From Acidimicrobiales bacterium (GTDB lineage Bacteria; Actinomycetota; Acidimicrobiia; Acidimicrobiales; MedAcidi-G1), in contig JASLKK010000004.1 in NCBI GenBank assembly GCA_030747595.1, positions 124,001 through 188,000 of the forward strand: DNA of 64,000 nucleotides, written 5' to 3'. Under the pieces are notes generated by a model. The model searched no databases, was not told where the DNA came from, and saw only the letters and a program-made list of their open reading frames with translations. Positions 9,589 through 18,100 of this stretch are shown here, piece by piece; positions within the stretch are counted from its first letter, which is position 1, and each line of letters opens with the position of its first letter. The position numbers were made by a program, and so were the translations under genes.

Positions 9589-11918
9589 CTGGTAGTGCCC
9601 ACGGTTCGCATCGGGGCCAGTGGTAAAGGACTGCGGTACATGCCGGGCGACTTCTGGAAGTCCTCGACGAGCCAACCCCGCTTCCGGGCGATGCCGGCCA
9701 GACGGGTCTCCGGGTTGACGGCGACTGGGAAGCCAACGGCCTCGAGCATCGGAAGGTCGCTGGCCGAATCCGCATAGGCCACCGACTCGCTTAGGTCCAG
9801 ACCATGGGCTGCGGAGTAGTCGACGAGGGCCTGGTAGCGAGCCTCGCCAGTCGGTGGCACGGAGGTGAGTTGGCCGTCGTATTTGCCATCCACCACGCCC
9901 AACTCGGCACAGACGATGTCGTCGAAGAGCGGGCGGAACGGCTCGACGACGAAGTCCAGGGCACCGGTGATGAGTAGTGTGCGGTGGCCCAGAGCCCGGT
10001 GCTCGCGTACCCGACGGATGGCCGCCGGAAATGACTTGGCCAGAATCATCTCGCTGAACTTCTCGGTGGCGTCGATAGTGATCTGATCGACGGGGGCCCC
10101 GTCGTACCGGCGGTAGAAGTGACGTAGGAAGTCGCTGCGATCCTTCTTGTCGAGCGACAGCAGGGCAGGCGCCTCGGCTACCAGCCCGGCCACGAAGCGG
10201 ACCCGGTCGCGACCACGTAGACGTCGGCTACCCAGCCACGCATAGCTGGCAACCACGTTGGACGCGATGAGAGTGTTCTCCAGATCGAAGGCGGCCAGGT
10301 GGCGTTCTGGGGCCAGGGCCTGGCGGCGTAGGCGGGCCGATCGGCTCTCGCCGCCCCGGGACGGTGGCTTCATGGGGACCCGGCCGGCCTTGACGACCGA
10401 TGGGAGGTGGACGTCGGGGACGTAGGCCTCCCAGTCGATGATCCTGGGGTCGAAAGCGAAGGCCGCCTGGTCGGCGTCGTCGAGCGAATCCCAGAGGGCT
10501 AGTAGCCGGTCCAGTCCGTATTCGGCCTCGCACTCGGCGTAGGCGCCGTACAGGTCGACGTAGCCCTCAGCCCGCTGGATCAGCTCTCGCTGCTCCTCGA
10601 GGCGGGTGCCCACCAGAGCTTGGCGACCCCGTACCGGTAGGACGTCGAACACCTTCTGGGCATGGTCGAGCATCGTGGCGGCCCGTTGCAACTGCTTCTT
10701 GACCCGTCCCCGGCCAGGGAACGACCACTCGGGCACCGGGATGGGCTGGCCCATGTCGTCGTAGATGGGGTGTTCGGTGAACCACTCGCGCACCTGGTCG
10801 ACCAAGGTGCCGTAGCGAAGCGGATTGACCGAACCAGAGGCCACCTGGACGATGTCGGGCCCACCGTCCGCTGCCAGGGGCCCGCGGGCAGCTACCGCGC
10901 AGATGGCGGCCACCACGAAGTCGACCGGGATGACGTCGATGGTTCCTTCGGGAACGCCGGGGAACTCCTTCAGGAGGCCACGGGCGTACGAGATGATGAC
11001 CGGCTCGGCCATTCGGAAGCCACGGATCCAGCCGGGTGATGGGTCGGCAACGGCCGATTCGATGATCGCCGGACGGACCACGCTGACGGGTACGGCGCCT
11101 CGGGACTCGGCGGTGGCGATCTCGCCGAGGGCCTTGGTGTAGGCGTAGGCGTCGGGGAAGCCAAGCGACGAGGCACGGGCGACACCGGATTCGGCCATGC
11201 GGTCGTCGACCCATCGGGATCGCAGTTGCTCGGTCTTGGCGGCAAGGTTGGGCGTCCCGGCAGCACCGAGTTCGCCGCGAGCCTTGGAGCGGAACTCGGC
11301 GAGGCTTTCCGGGGTGCGGCTGGTCGTCTCGGTTTCGCGACGTATGCGACGTGCGGCGTCGACCTCGGTGCGCCAGTCGACGTCGACGAAGAACGGGCTA
11401 GCGTCGACCGGCTCCTCAGGGGCGGCACCGCGACGGCTGCCAGCCACATAACAGGTGGACACGGTCACCACGTGTGGGGTCACACCCAGCTCGGACAGTG
11501 CCTCGACGACTCGGACTGGTCCCAGCAGGTTGACCTCGATGGCCTGGTCGAGTGGCGAGTCGAAGCTCACCGCAGCGGCCGAATGGATGACGATGTCGCA
11601 TGCGGCGAGAGCGGCCCGGCCATTGTCGTCCAGGCCGAGTCCGTCGACGGTGACGTCGCCAGCCAATGCCGTGATCCGTCGGGCGGCCATTTCGGCGAAG
11701 CCATCGGGACCGAGGGAATCACGCAGTGAGTCAAAGGCGTCGTTGCGAAGAATGTCGCGTTCTACCCGTCGCTCCGCGCCTCGTCGACCTGGCCGGACGA
11801 TCAGGACGAGTTCGCAGTTGGGGGCCGAACGAAGGAGGCGTTCGACGAGCGCGGTTCCGAGGAAGCCGGTGCTTCCGGTGATGGCGATACGCCGCCCAGC
11901 GAGGGATTCGGGGATCAC
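9585..11918 (-). CDS. Fatty acyl-CoA reductase-like SDR fused to a HAD-IB phosphatase domain
   Basis: A 777-residue two-domain protein. Residues 1 to about 400 are an extended SDR of the fatty-acyl reductase (Male-sterility/NAD_binding_4) type: Rossmann motif ITGSTGFLGTALVE and catalytic YxxxK in YAYTKALGE. Such domains reduce acyl-CoA/ACP to aldehyde or alcohol. A linker region (about 400-530) follows, then a HAD-IB domain with nucleophile D545 in AAFDLENTL, LITGALDFVVEPF (motif II) and YADSASDLPML (motif IV). The residue two after the nucleophile is Glu (E547) instead of the Asp usual in phosphatases. The start is GTG at 11918. It is the first gene of the operon and divergent from a TetR gene. 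Possible product: fatty alcohol or ether-lipid precursor. Confidence 0.85.
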   Translation of the reverse strand: MIPESLAGRRIAITGSTGFLGTALVERLLRSAPNCELVLIVRPGRRGAERRVERDILRNDAFDSLRDSLGPDGFAEMAARRITALAGDVTVDGLGLDDNGRAALAACDIVIHSAAAVSFDSPLDQAIEVNLLGPVRVVEALSELGVTPHVVTVSTCYVAGSRRGAAPEEPVDASPFFVDVDWRTEVDAARRIRRETETTSRTPESLAEFRSKARGELGAAGTPNLAAKTEQLRSRWVDDRMAESGVARASSLGFPDAYAYTKALGEIATAESRGAVPVSVVRPAIIESAVADPSPGWIRGFRMAEPVIISYARGLLKEFPGVPEGTIDVIPVDFVVAAICAVAARGPLAADGGPDIVQVASGSVNPLRYGTLVDQVREWFTEHPIYDDMGQPIPVPEWSFPGRGRVKKQLQRAATMLDHAQKVFDVLPVRGRQALVGTRLEEQRELIQRAEGYVDLYGAYAECEAEYGLDRLLALWDSLDDADQAAFAFDPRIIDWEAYVPDVHLPSVVKAGRVPMKPPSRGGESRSARLRRQALAPERHLAAFDLENTLIASNVVASYAWLGSRRLRGRDRVRFVAGLVAEAPALLSLDKKDRSDFLRHFYRRYDGAPVDQITIDATEKFSEMILAKSFPAAIRRVREHRALGHRTLLITGALDFVVEPFRPLFDDIVCAELGVVDGKYDGQLTSVPPTGEARYQALVDYSAAHGLDLSESVAYADSASDLPMLEAVGFPVAVNPETRLAGIARKRGWLVEDFQKSPGMYRSPLPLAPMRTVGTTR

Positions 11919-11929
11919 GGGGTCGTTTC

Positions 11930-11961
11930 TACCAGAAGGTTGGCCTCCTTACCATCTGGTA
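11930..11961. promoter_or_regulatory. Palindromic operator between the lipid operon and its TetR regulator
   Basis: TACCAGA at 11930-11936 is the exact reverse complement of TCTGGTA at 11955-11961. Inside these arms GGT (11938-11940) mirrors ACC (11951-11953), giving a 32-bp dyad. It lies 12 bp from the acyl reductase start and 24 bp from the TetR start, the normal place for a TetR-family autoregulatory operator. No experimental evidence is available. Confidence 0.65.
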
Positions 11962-11984
11962 GAGAAGGGGGCTACGGTTGCGAT

Positions 11985-12611
11985 GTGGCGACCACCGGGG
12001 AGCGGGGCAATACCAGAGAGCTGGTGTTGGACGCTGCCCTCGCCTCTTTCGGTACTACCGGCTACGACGGGACCTCGCTGGATGACCTGGCAGCCGGTCT
12101 GGGGATCCGAAAGCAGACGATCCTCTACCACTTCGTCTCCAAACGCCGGCTGTTGGACTCGGTGGTCGACCACTGCGCCGGCGAGCTGACCATGGCATTG
12201 GAAGGGGTCTTGGTCGAGTCCAGATCCGCCGGGAGAAGCGACTGGGAGCGTGTTGAGGGAATGGTTCGCGAGGTGTTTCGCCTGGCGCTGGACCAGCCGG
12301 TCCTGTTGGGCCTGCTGCGTGAGGTCAGTCGCCCCAACTCGCCGGGCGCTGTTCGGGTTCGGACTCACCTAGAGCCCCTGATGGCCAGGGCCCGCCGGTG
12401 GATGGAGGACGAGATGGCGGCGGGACGCATGCGACGAACTGACGCCCAGTTGCTCCTCTTGAGTGCGTACTCGACCGTGGTGGGGGTAGCCACCGAGATC
12501 GAGGTGTTGCGGGCTGCGGGCGTGGGGCCGACTCTGCGTCCAGTGGTGCAGCGACGTGGCGAACTGCTGCGGTTCCTACGTCGGTCGCTGGATCCCGCCG
12601 CCGGTAGCTAG
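11985..12611 (+). CDS. TetR/AcrR family transcriptional regulator
   Basis: A 208-residue TetR repressor. The N-terminal helix-turn-helix is clear: RELVLDAALASFGTTGYDGTSLDDLAAGLGI followed by RKQTILYHFVSKRRLLDSVV. The ligand-binding domain is the variable C-terminal part (about residues 60-208). The GTG at 11985 is chosen because an in-frame TTG further upstream (11940) would place coding sequence inside the palindromic operator. It is divergent from the acyl reductase/ADH/LarA-like/PlsC operon and probably represses it in response to an acyl-CoA or related lipid; the ligand is inference. Confidence 0.88.
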   Translation: MATTGERGNTRELVLDAALASFGTTGYDGTSLDDLAAGLGIRKQTILYHFVSKRRLLDSVVDHCAGELTMALEGVLVESRSAGRSDWERVEGMVREVFRLALDQPVLLGLLREVSRPNSPGAVRVRTHLEPLMARARRWMEDEMAAGRMRRTDAQLLLLSAYSTVVGVATEIEVLRAAGVGPTLRPVVQRRGELLRFLRRSLDPAAGS

Positions 12612-12635
12612 TTGTCCGCTCCCGACGGTTGGTTA

Positions 12636-13751
12636 TCAGCGGCCGGTGTGGCGACGGCGCCGGGTGTGGCGGGTAACGGCCAGGTCGACCAGACGGTCGA
12701 TGAGCGCCGAGTAAGAGAGGCCGGCGGCCTGCCAGAGCCGCGGATACATCGAGATCGGGGTGAAGCCGGGGATCGTGTTGATCTCGTTACACAGCATCCG
12801 GCCGTCGTCGGCAATGAAGAAGTCCACCCGGGCCATGCCGGTGCAACGCAGGGCAAGGTAGGCACGGGCGGCCATCTCTTGGAAGCCAACGACCACCTCT
12901 GGAGAGAGGTCCGGGTCGATGAGGAGCTCGGCGGCGTCGCTCTCGTACTTGTCGGCGTAGCTGTAGAAGGTGTCACCCGGTCGGATCTCGCCGGGTCCCG
13001 ATACCTGCGGGTTCCGGTCCCCTAGGACGGCGAACTCGATTTCCCGGCCGGCAATGGCTTCCTCGACGACCACCCACTCGTCGTAGAGGGCGGCGGTGGC
13101 GAGGGCCTCGGCGAGGGAGTCCTCGTCGGTGGCCCGCGACACGCCCACCGAAGAACCCATGTTGGCCGGCTTTACAAATAGCGTCGGTCCAAGGTCAGCC
13201 AGCAGGTCGACCAACAGGGCTCGGTGCCCGTCGGAGTTGGCGTCGGTTCCCAGGTTGACCAGTCGGTCGGCGTGGATAGCCCGGTATCGCGCCTGGGCGA
13301 TGTTGTGGTGGGCCAGGACGTCCTTGGTGGCCAGCTTGTCCATGGCTAGGGCGGAACCGAGCACGCCGGACCCCACGTAGGGCACGTCGGCCAGCTCAAG
13401 GAGGCCTTGAAGCGTGCCGTCCTCACCGAGTGGTCCGTGGACGAGGGGAAAGACGACCAGGGACCCGGGCTCGGCATCAGGTCCTGCTTGGGCTGCGAGT
13501 TCGGCGAGGCGGGGGAGTGGATCCCAGGCCGTGCCCGTCGGATCGAGGTGGCCGGGGAGGTTGCCAGCTTCCAGGGCATCGGCCGCCTCGTCGGCGTAGG
13601 CCCAGCGGCCCTCCCGGTCGATCCCGATAGGGATGAGCTCGTAGCGGTCGGGGTTCGCGGCAGCCAGCACGTGGCGGGCCGAGACGCACGAGACATCGTG
13701 CTCGGCACTCCGACCCCCGAACAGGACGACAAGACGACGGCGGCTAGACAC
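12636..13751 (-). CDS. ddl: D-alanine--D-alanine ligase
   Basis: A 371-residue ATP-grasp enzyme that joins two D-alanines for peptidoglycan precursor synthesis in the cytosol. Landmarks are LFGGRSAEHDVS at the N-terminus, VFPLVHGPLGEDGTLQG, the ATP-binding segment LFVKPANMGSSVGVSR, and the metal-binding LCNEINTIPGFTPISMYP near the C-terminus. The start is placed at GTG 13751; earlier in-frame codons read into the divergent murF promoter region. It lies head-to-head with murF across 41 bp, which groups two consecutive steps of the same pathway under a shared intergenic region. Confidence 0.96.
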   Translation of the reverse strand: MSSRRRLVVLFGGRSAEHDVSCVSARHVLAAANPDRYELIPIGIDREGRWAYADEAADALEAGNLPGHLDPTGTAWDPLPRLAELAAQAGPDAEPGSLVVFPLVHGPLGEDGTLQGLLELADVPYVGSGVLGSALAMDKLATKDVLAHHNIAQARYRAIHADRLVNLGTDANSDGHRALLVDLLADLGPTLFVKPANMGSSVGVSRATDEDSLAEALATAALYDEWVVVEEAIAGREIEFAVLGDRNPQVSGPGEIRPGDTFYSYADKYESDAAELLIDPDLSPEVVVGFQEMAARAYLALRCTGMARVDFFIADDGRMLCNEINTIPGFTPISMYPRLWQAAGLSYSALIDRLVDLAVTRHTRRRRHTGR

Positions 13752-13792
13752 CTGAGCATCGTAGGGTCGCGTTCCGTGAGGTATCGGGCACC

Positions 13793-15118
13793 GTGAGGAT
13801 GTGGACGTCAGAGGTCGCGAGAGCGACCGGTGGCCAACTGGTCGGTGAGGACGTGTTGGTCGACGGAGCGACCCAGGATTCCCGCATGGCCACGCCGGGA
13901 TGCCTCTTCGTGCCACTGGTGGCCGAACGCGATGGGCACGAGTTCATCGAGGCGGCCATTGCCGCTGGAGCGGCGGCTCACCTGACAGATCGCAACGAGA
14001 TCTCACGGGCCACGACGGCGATACGGGTCGTTGACACGTCGGTCGCGCTAAGGGCGCTTGGTGCGGCTGCTCGCCGGTCAGTGGGTGCCGGTGGCGGCCG
14101 TGTGGTGGGCATTACTGGGAGTGTGGGAAAGACTTCCACCAAGGACCTGGTCGCAGCGGTGCTGGCCCGTAGCGCCACGACGCACGCCAGTGACCGGTCG
14201 TTCAACAACGAGATCGGCGTGCCGCTGACCCTGCTGGGTGCGCCGGTCGACGCCGCGCATGTGGTGGTCGAGATGGGGGCTCGCAGCGAGGGCGACATTG
14301 CCGACCTTGCTGGGCTGGCCCGTCCCGACGTCGGGGTACTGACCACCGTGGCGCATGCCCACACCGGGAGCTTCGGTTTCCTGGAGGCCGTTGCCCGTAC
14401 CAAGGGTGAACTGTTCGACGGATTGCCGCCCGATGGGTGTGCTGTGGTCCACGCCGACGTCCCCGAGGCTCTGGCCCAGGCGGAACGGGCCCGATGCCCG
14501 GTCCTGACATTCGGTGACCTGGGCGAGGTAAGGGCCCGGGATGTACGGCTCGATGACGTACTCCGACCGACCTTCCGACTGGAATCTCCGTGGGGGCGGA
14601 TCGAGGTGAAACTCGACGCCCGGGGTGCCCACATGGTGGCCAATGCGTTGGCGGCTGCCGCGGTCGGCTTGGTGGAGGGAGTCGGGCTGGACGATGTGGC
14701 GACCGGTCTGGCCGAAGCTCGGCTCACCCCGTGGCGAATGGAGGTGATGACCGGCTCGTCGGGATGCACCGTGGTAAACGACGCCTACAACGCCAATCCG
14801 ACCTCGACAATGGCTGCCCTCGATGCGCTTGTCGCCCTCCCGGAGGACGGACGGCGGATAGCTGTGCTCGGCGTGATGGCCGAACTGGGAGACGACGGAC
14901 CGGCGGCACACGCGGAGGTGGCTGAACACGCTGCCGATCTCGGCGTGGAGCTCCTTGCCGCAGGTACCGATCTCTACGGGGTGGATGGACTAAAAGACAC
15001 GGACGCTGCGATCGCCGTGCTGGGGGAGCGTGCGCTGGGTCAAGGCGACGCCGTTCTGGTGAAGGGGAGCCGTGTGGCCGGACTTGAAGCGGTGGTCGAA
15101 GGCTTGGTGGGCGGGTAG
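13793..15118 (+). CDS. murF: UDP-N-acetylmuramoyl-tripeptide--D-alanyl-D-alanine ligase
   Basis: A 441-residue Mur ligase that adds the D-Ala-D-Ala product of Ddl to the UDP-MurNAc-tripeptide. The ATP-binding P-loop is GITGSVGKTSTKD, followed by SFNNEIGVPLTLL, the Mur-ligase glutamate region VVEMGARSEGDI, and VNDAYNANPTSTMAALD in the C-terminal domain. Start GTG 13793 or ATG 13799 are both possible and give nearly the same protein. It is divergent from ddl with only 41 bp between them. Confidence 0.96.
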   Translation: MRMWTSEVARATGGQLVGEDVLVDGATQDSRMATPGCLFVPLVAERDGHEFIEAAIAAGAAAHLTDRNEISRATTAIRVVDTSVALRALGAAARRSVGAGGGRVVGITGSVGKTSTKDLVAAVLARSATTHASDRSFNNEIGVPLTLLGAPVDAAHVVVEMGARSEGDIADLAGLARPDVGVLTTVAHAHTGSFGFLEAVARTKGELFDGLPPDGCAVVHADVPEALAQAERARCPVLTFGDLGEVRARDVRLDDVLRPTFRLESPWGRIEVKLDARGAHMVANALAAAAVGLVEGVGLDDVATGLAEARLTPWRMEVMTGSSGCTVVNDAYNANPTSTMAALDALVALPEDGRRIAVLGVMAELGDDGPAAHAEVAEHAADLGVELLAAGTDLYGVDGLKDTDAAIAVLGERALGQGDAVLVKGSRVAGLEAVVEGLVGG

Positions 15119-15147
15119 TCGAAGGTCTTCTGCGACGGGCAGACCCG

Positions 15148-15489
15148 TCAGTCGACGTCGTGGGGGAGTTCGGAGGGTCGCAGCGGCGAGTTGGTCTTGT
15201 TCCAGTCGGCCAGGCGTTCGGGGTCGCACGTCGGGCACAGGTACACGACCCGCATCGACTGGATGGACAGCTGGGTTCCACGGGACTTGTCGACAATGGA
15301 CTGCAACGCGGTCCGGACCTCGGCGCTGCCACACGTCGGGCAGGTGGGTTTCAGGTCCCGGACCCACGAGAGGGCACACGATCCGCAGGTCACGGTGATC
15401 GTCTGCTGGCCGGGGTTGCCATCACGATGCCCCGACAGGTCGTCGTCTTCGCCGCAGCCCGGGCAGATCAGGTCGTCCACGCTGTTCAC
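15148..15489 (-). CDS. Zinc-ribbon protein of unknown function
   Basis: About 113 residues with three CxxC pairs: CPGCGEDD near the start, CGSCALSW in the middle, CPTCGSAEV shortly after, and a fourth CPTC close to the C-terminus. This suggests two treble-clef or ribbon zinc sites; no catalytic motif is seen. Start choice is uncertain: GTG at 15489 is used, with GTG 15480 and 15519 as alternatives. A longer form would overlap the divergent J-domain gene. It is convergent with murF across 29 bp. Function is unknown. Confidence 0.65.
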   Translation of the reverse strand: MNSVDDLICPGCGEDDDLSGHRDGNPGQQTITVTCGSCALSWVRDLKPTCPTCGSAEVRTALQSIVDKSRGTQLSIQSMRVVYLCPTCDPERLADWNKTNSPLRPSELPHDVD

Positions 15490-15548
15490 GTTAGGTCCGG
15501 CGTCGGGTGCCCCGGTCACGATTGCTGACTCGACCGTAGGGTGAGCCG

Positions 15549-16181
15549 GTGACCGGTCCCGTCGACCACTACCGCACGCTCGGGGTACCGATTGATGCCG
15601 CACCCGAAGTCGTGCGCGACGCCTATCGGGATCTGGCCCGACGACTCCACCCTGATTGGGTGGTCGACCCGACCAAGCGAACCGGGTCAGCCGAACGGAT
15701 GGCTGAAGTTAACGAGGCTTGGCGGGTGTTGGGCGACGTGGGTCGACGGGCGGCCTATGACCGGTCTCGTCGGCAGGCCCCGGCACCTCGCCGCCCCTCG
15801 ACGGGACCTCCGGTGGATGACCGTCCTAATGGACGACAGGGCGATTCATTCGACGGGGTCGAGGTATCGACGGCTGCCGGGTGTGCACTGCGGGTCGGGC
15901 CGGTGGTGCTGGCCCTCGCGGTGATGCTGGGAATTCTCATCGCCACCGCGGTCCTGGGGCCGGAGGGAGAGGTGCCGTCGAGAATGGAGGCGGGCCGCTG
16001 CGTTGAACTGTCCACGACGGTCCAGGTGGTGCCGTGCACCGTCGAGACGCCGGTGATCGTGGCTCGGGGCGTGGCTGGGACCACCTGTCCGATGGTTGGT
16101 GCATCGGCGGCAGTGGCCGTGCTACTCCCATCGAGGACCGAACAGGTTTGCGTGGCACCACCGGGGACCCCGGTGCCCTGA
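15549..16181 (+). CDS. Membrane-anchored J-domain protein
   Basis: A 210-residue protein. Residues 5-75 form a DnaJ domain (HYRTLGVPIDAAPEVVRDAY, then the HPD motif in RRLHPDWV), so it should stimulate a DnaK/Hsp70. A Pro/Arg-rich linker follows, then one hydrophobic segment (about 116-138, VGPVVLALAVMLGILIATAVL) and a roughly 70-residue outer part with four cysteines that could form disulfides. There is no zinc-finger or C-terminal substrate domain, so it is not the housekeeping DnaJ. The GTG at 15549 starts directly before the J domain. The client is unknown. Confidence 0.8.
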   Translation: MTGPVDHYRTLGVPIDAAPEVVRDAYRDLARRLHPDWVVDPTKRTGSAERMAEVNEAWRVLGDVGRRAAYDRSRRQAPAPRRPSTGPPVDDRPNGRQGDSFDGVEVSTAAGCALRVGPVVLALAVMLGILIATAVLGPEGEVPSRMEAGRCVELSTTVQVVPCTVETPVIVARGVAGTTCPMVGASAAVAVLLPSRTEQVCVAPPGTPVP

Positions 16182-16219
16182 CCGGTCATCCGACGCCGCC
16201 GGTACCCTCTTCGCCCAGC

Positions 16220-16293
16220 GGACCGTTAGCTCAGTTGGCTAGAGCGCTCGCCTCACACGCGAGAGGTCACTGGTTCGAGTCCAGTACGGTCCA
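16220..16293 (+). tRNA. tRNA-Val (anticodon CAC)
   Basis: A full cloverleaf can be drawn. The acceptor stem is GGACCGT/ACGGTCC, the D stem GCTC/GAGC, the anticodon stem CTCGC/GCGAG with loop CTCACAC (anticodon CAC, reading GTG), and the T stem ACTGG/CCAGT with loop TTCGAGT. The discriminator base is A and the terminal CCA is not encoded. Downstream lies a patchwork region with repeats, consistent with tRNA genes being common recombination sites. Confidence 0.97.
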
Positions 16294-16385
16294 CGCTTCG
16301 ACCTGGGGTTTTGCGGCTGTACGTATCTACACGTAGGGGATGAACTACTAAAGCAGAACCCCTGCTGCTGTTGAGGCAGAGGCTA

Positions 16386-16407
16386 GGTGGCCAACTCGCT
16401 GGCCACC
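16386..16407. terminator. Perfect 8-bp hairpin downstream of the P450 gene
   Basis: GGTGGCCA (16386-16393) pairs with TGGCCACC (16400-16407) around a 6-nt loop. It lies 78 bp past the P450 stop on the minus strand and about 90 bp past tRNA-Val on the plus strand. There is no T-run on either side, so a classical intrinsic terminator is uncertain; a GC-hairpin terminator of the kind common in actinobacteria is possible. Confidence 0.45.
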
Positions 16408-16484
16408 GTTACCTGTGTGCGGTACGACACCGGAGCCCCCTGGTGTAAATACGCGTAGGCGTCTTGCTGGAACGCGGTCCGTGC

Positions 16485-17660
16485 TTAAGCGGGGTCCCAG
16501 GCGGCGTAGACGGCTTCGGGCGCACGCAGGGTTGTCGATACCGGTTCGATTCCGGTGGGGTCGTCGAGGCGGAGGCCGGGAAGTCTCTCGAGGAGCACGT
16601 CGAGACCCGTCAGGAGTTCTCGACGGGCCAAATGTGAACCCGGACAGAAGTGCGGACCCGAGCCGAAACTGATGAGGCCAACCGGGTCGCGATCCGGGTC
16701 GAACTCGTCCGGATGATCGTGGACTGTGGGATCCCGGTTGGCCGCGGCGATCCCGAACAGCAGCAACGAACCGGCAGGAATCCCGGTGCCCTGCCACTCG
16801 GCGTTTCGAGTAGCGATCCTGGGCAGGGCACCCAACGGTGGCTCCCAGCGCAGTAACTCCTCGATGATCGCCGGACGCCGCTGCGGATCGTCGAACGCTG
16901 TAACCAGCACGGACTCCCGGGTAAGAAGCACGTAGAGCAGGTTTCCGAGCGCGTGGTAGGTGGTGGCAGCGCCGGCGGCGAAGAACATCCGAATGTGGGC
17001 GACGACCTCCTCGTCGTCAAGTCGTCGACCGTCCACCTCATGGTGGAGCATGGCCGAGAGCACGTCATCGGTCGGCTGCCTTCGCCGCTCCCCGATCACC
17101 GGGCCGAGATGCTCGTCGAATTCGTCGCGAGCCGTCCGAGCGGCCTCCGGGTCACGCATGAAGCCCAGCAGGTCGAACGACCAGCGTCGGAGGCTCTCGT
17201 CACCGGCCGGGGGGAGGCCCAACTTGCGTCGGAGCACCCGGAACGGGAAGACGGCGCAGAACTCGGCCATGAGGTCGGCCCGGCCCCGCCCAATGAAGTC
17301 GTCTACGACCTCGTTCGCAACGGCCGCCAGGCCCCCGGCGTCGAAGCGTTCGATAGCACGAGACCGGAATGCCGGCTGCGCCAGTTGCCGATAGAGGTTG
17401 TGCTCGTCGCCGTCCATGCTTTCGAAGGTGCGCCCCTGGACCGGTTCGATGACGATCTCGTAGTGGGCACCCGCGGGAAACCGCTCGTTGTCCCGGAAGG
17501 CTCCGACCACGTCCTCGCTGCGGGTCAGGAACAGGGCGGACCCGCCGTGGAAGGGAACCTCAACCACCGGGCCCATCTCGCGCACGGTGGCACACGCCCG
17601 GTGAAACGACTCGCCGGGCAGCGGGTCGCTCCCAAAGTCGGGCAGTGGGTCCGGGGGCAC
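16485..17660 (-). CDS. Cytochrome P450
   Basis: A 391-residue soluble bacterial P450 monooxygenase. The heme-thiolate loop is FGSGPHFCPGSHLAR, the K-helix ExxR lies in IEELLRWEPP, and the I-helix is FFAAGAATTYHAL. In the I-helix the acidic residue that normally precedes the conserved Thr pair (AGxE/DTT) is Ala. That residue takes part in oxygen activation in many family members. The start is GTG at 17660. No ferredoxin or reductase gene is adjacent. It is an orphan in the repeat-bearing region downstream of tRNA-Val. Substrate is unknown. Confidence 0.92.
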   Translation of the reverse strand: MPPDPLPDFGSDPLPGESFHRACATVREMGPVVEVPFHGGSALFLTRSEDVVGAFRDNERFPAGAHYEIVIEPVQGRTFESMDGDEHNLYRQLAQPAFRSRAIERFDAGGLAAVANEVVDDFIGRGRADLMAEFCAVFPFRVLRRKLGLPPAGDESLRRWSFDLLGFMRDPEAARTARDEFDEHLGPVIGERRRQPTDDVLSAMLHHEVDGRRLDDEEVVAHIRMFFAAGAATTYHALGNLLYVLLTRESVLVTAFDDPQRRPAIIEELLRWEPPLGALPRIATRNAEWQGTGIPAGSLLLFGIAAANRDPTVHDHPDEFDPDRDPVGLISFGSGPHFCPGSHLARRELLTGLDVLLERLPGLRLDDPTGIEPVSTTLRAPEAVYAAWDPA

Positions 17661-17775
17661 GGCCCACTATCCCATGGTGTAGATACGCGCACCGGGCCAG
17701 GGAGGCGCATGGCCTCCCGTTCGGGGGTTCTGCTTAAGTCGCTTGTCCCAGGGTGTCAGAGACCCCCACCGCCCC

Positions 17776-18063
17776 TCACCGGTTCAGACATCGGGCCGTT
17801 ACCTCCAACATTCGTTCGGATAACTCGCCGGTAAGCAAAAGTTTGTTCTCTTCGTATTCGAAGTCGCTCTGAGTGAGTCGCTCTTCGATGCACTCCAGTG
17901 CGCTGGCACAAACCGACGGAGACGAGCCCGCGTACTCGCAGTTCGTCAGAAATGCGTCGCGCACTTCCTCGTCATAGTCCCGATTCCCTGAACACCCGAT
18001 GGCCGTAGATAGTGAGAGCACAACCAATACGGCCAGTGCAGGAAATCGACCGGTAAGACCCAT
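17776..18063 (-). CDS. Small cysteine-rich lipoprotein (95 aa)
   Basis: A 95-residue protein with a lipoprotein signal peptide: GLTGRFPALAVLVVLSLSTAIGC, the lipobox ending at about C24. The mature part is about 70 residues, acidic, with four further cysteines (TNCEY, SVCAS, LECIEE, ARCLNR) that could form two disulfides. No enzymatic motif is visible. The ATG at 18063 is preferred over an upstream in-frame codon because it puts the signal peptide at the N-terminus. It is flanked by intergenic GC-rich repeats. Function is unknown. Confidence 0.7.
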   Translation of the reverse strand: MGLTGRFPALAVLVVLSLSTAIGCSGNRDYDEEVRDAFLTNCEYAGSSPSVCASALECIEERLTQSDFEYEENKLLLTGELSERMLEVTARCLNR

Positions 18064-18100
18064 CACGATTTCAGTCTCCCAGAAATCGAAGGGGGTCACC

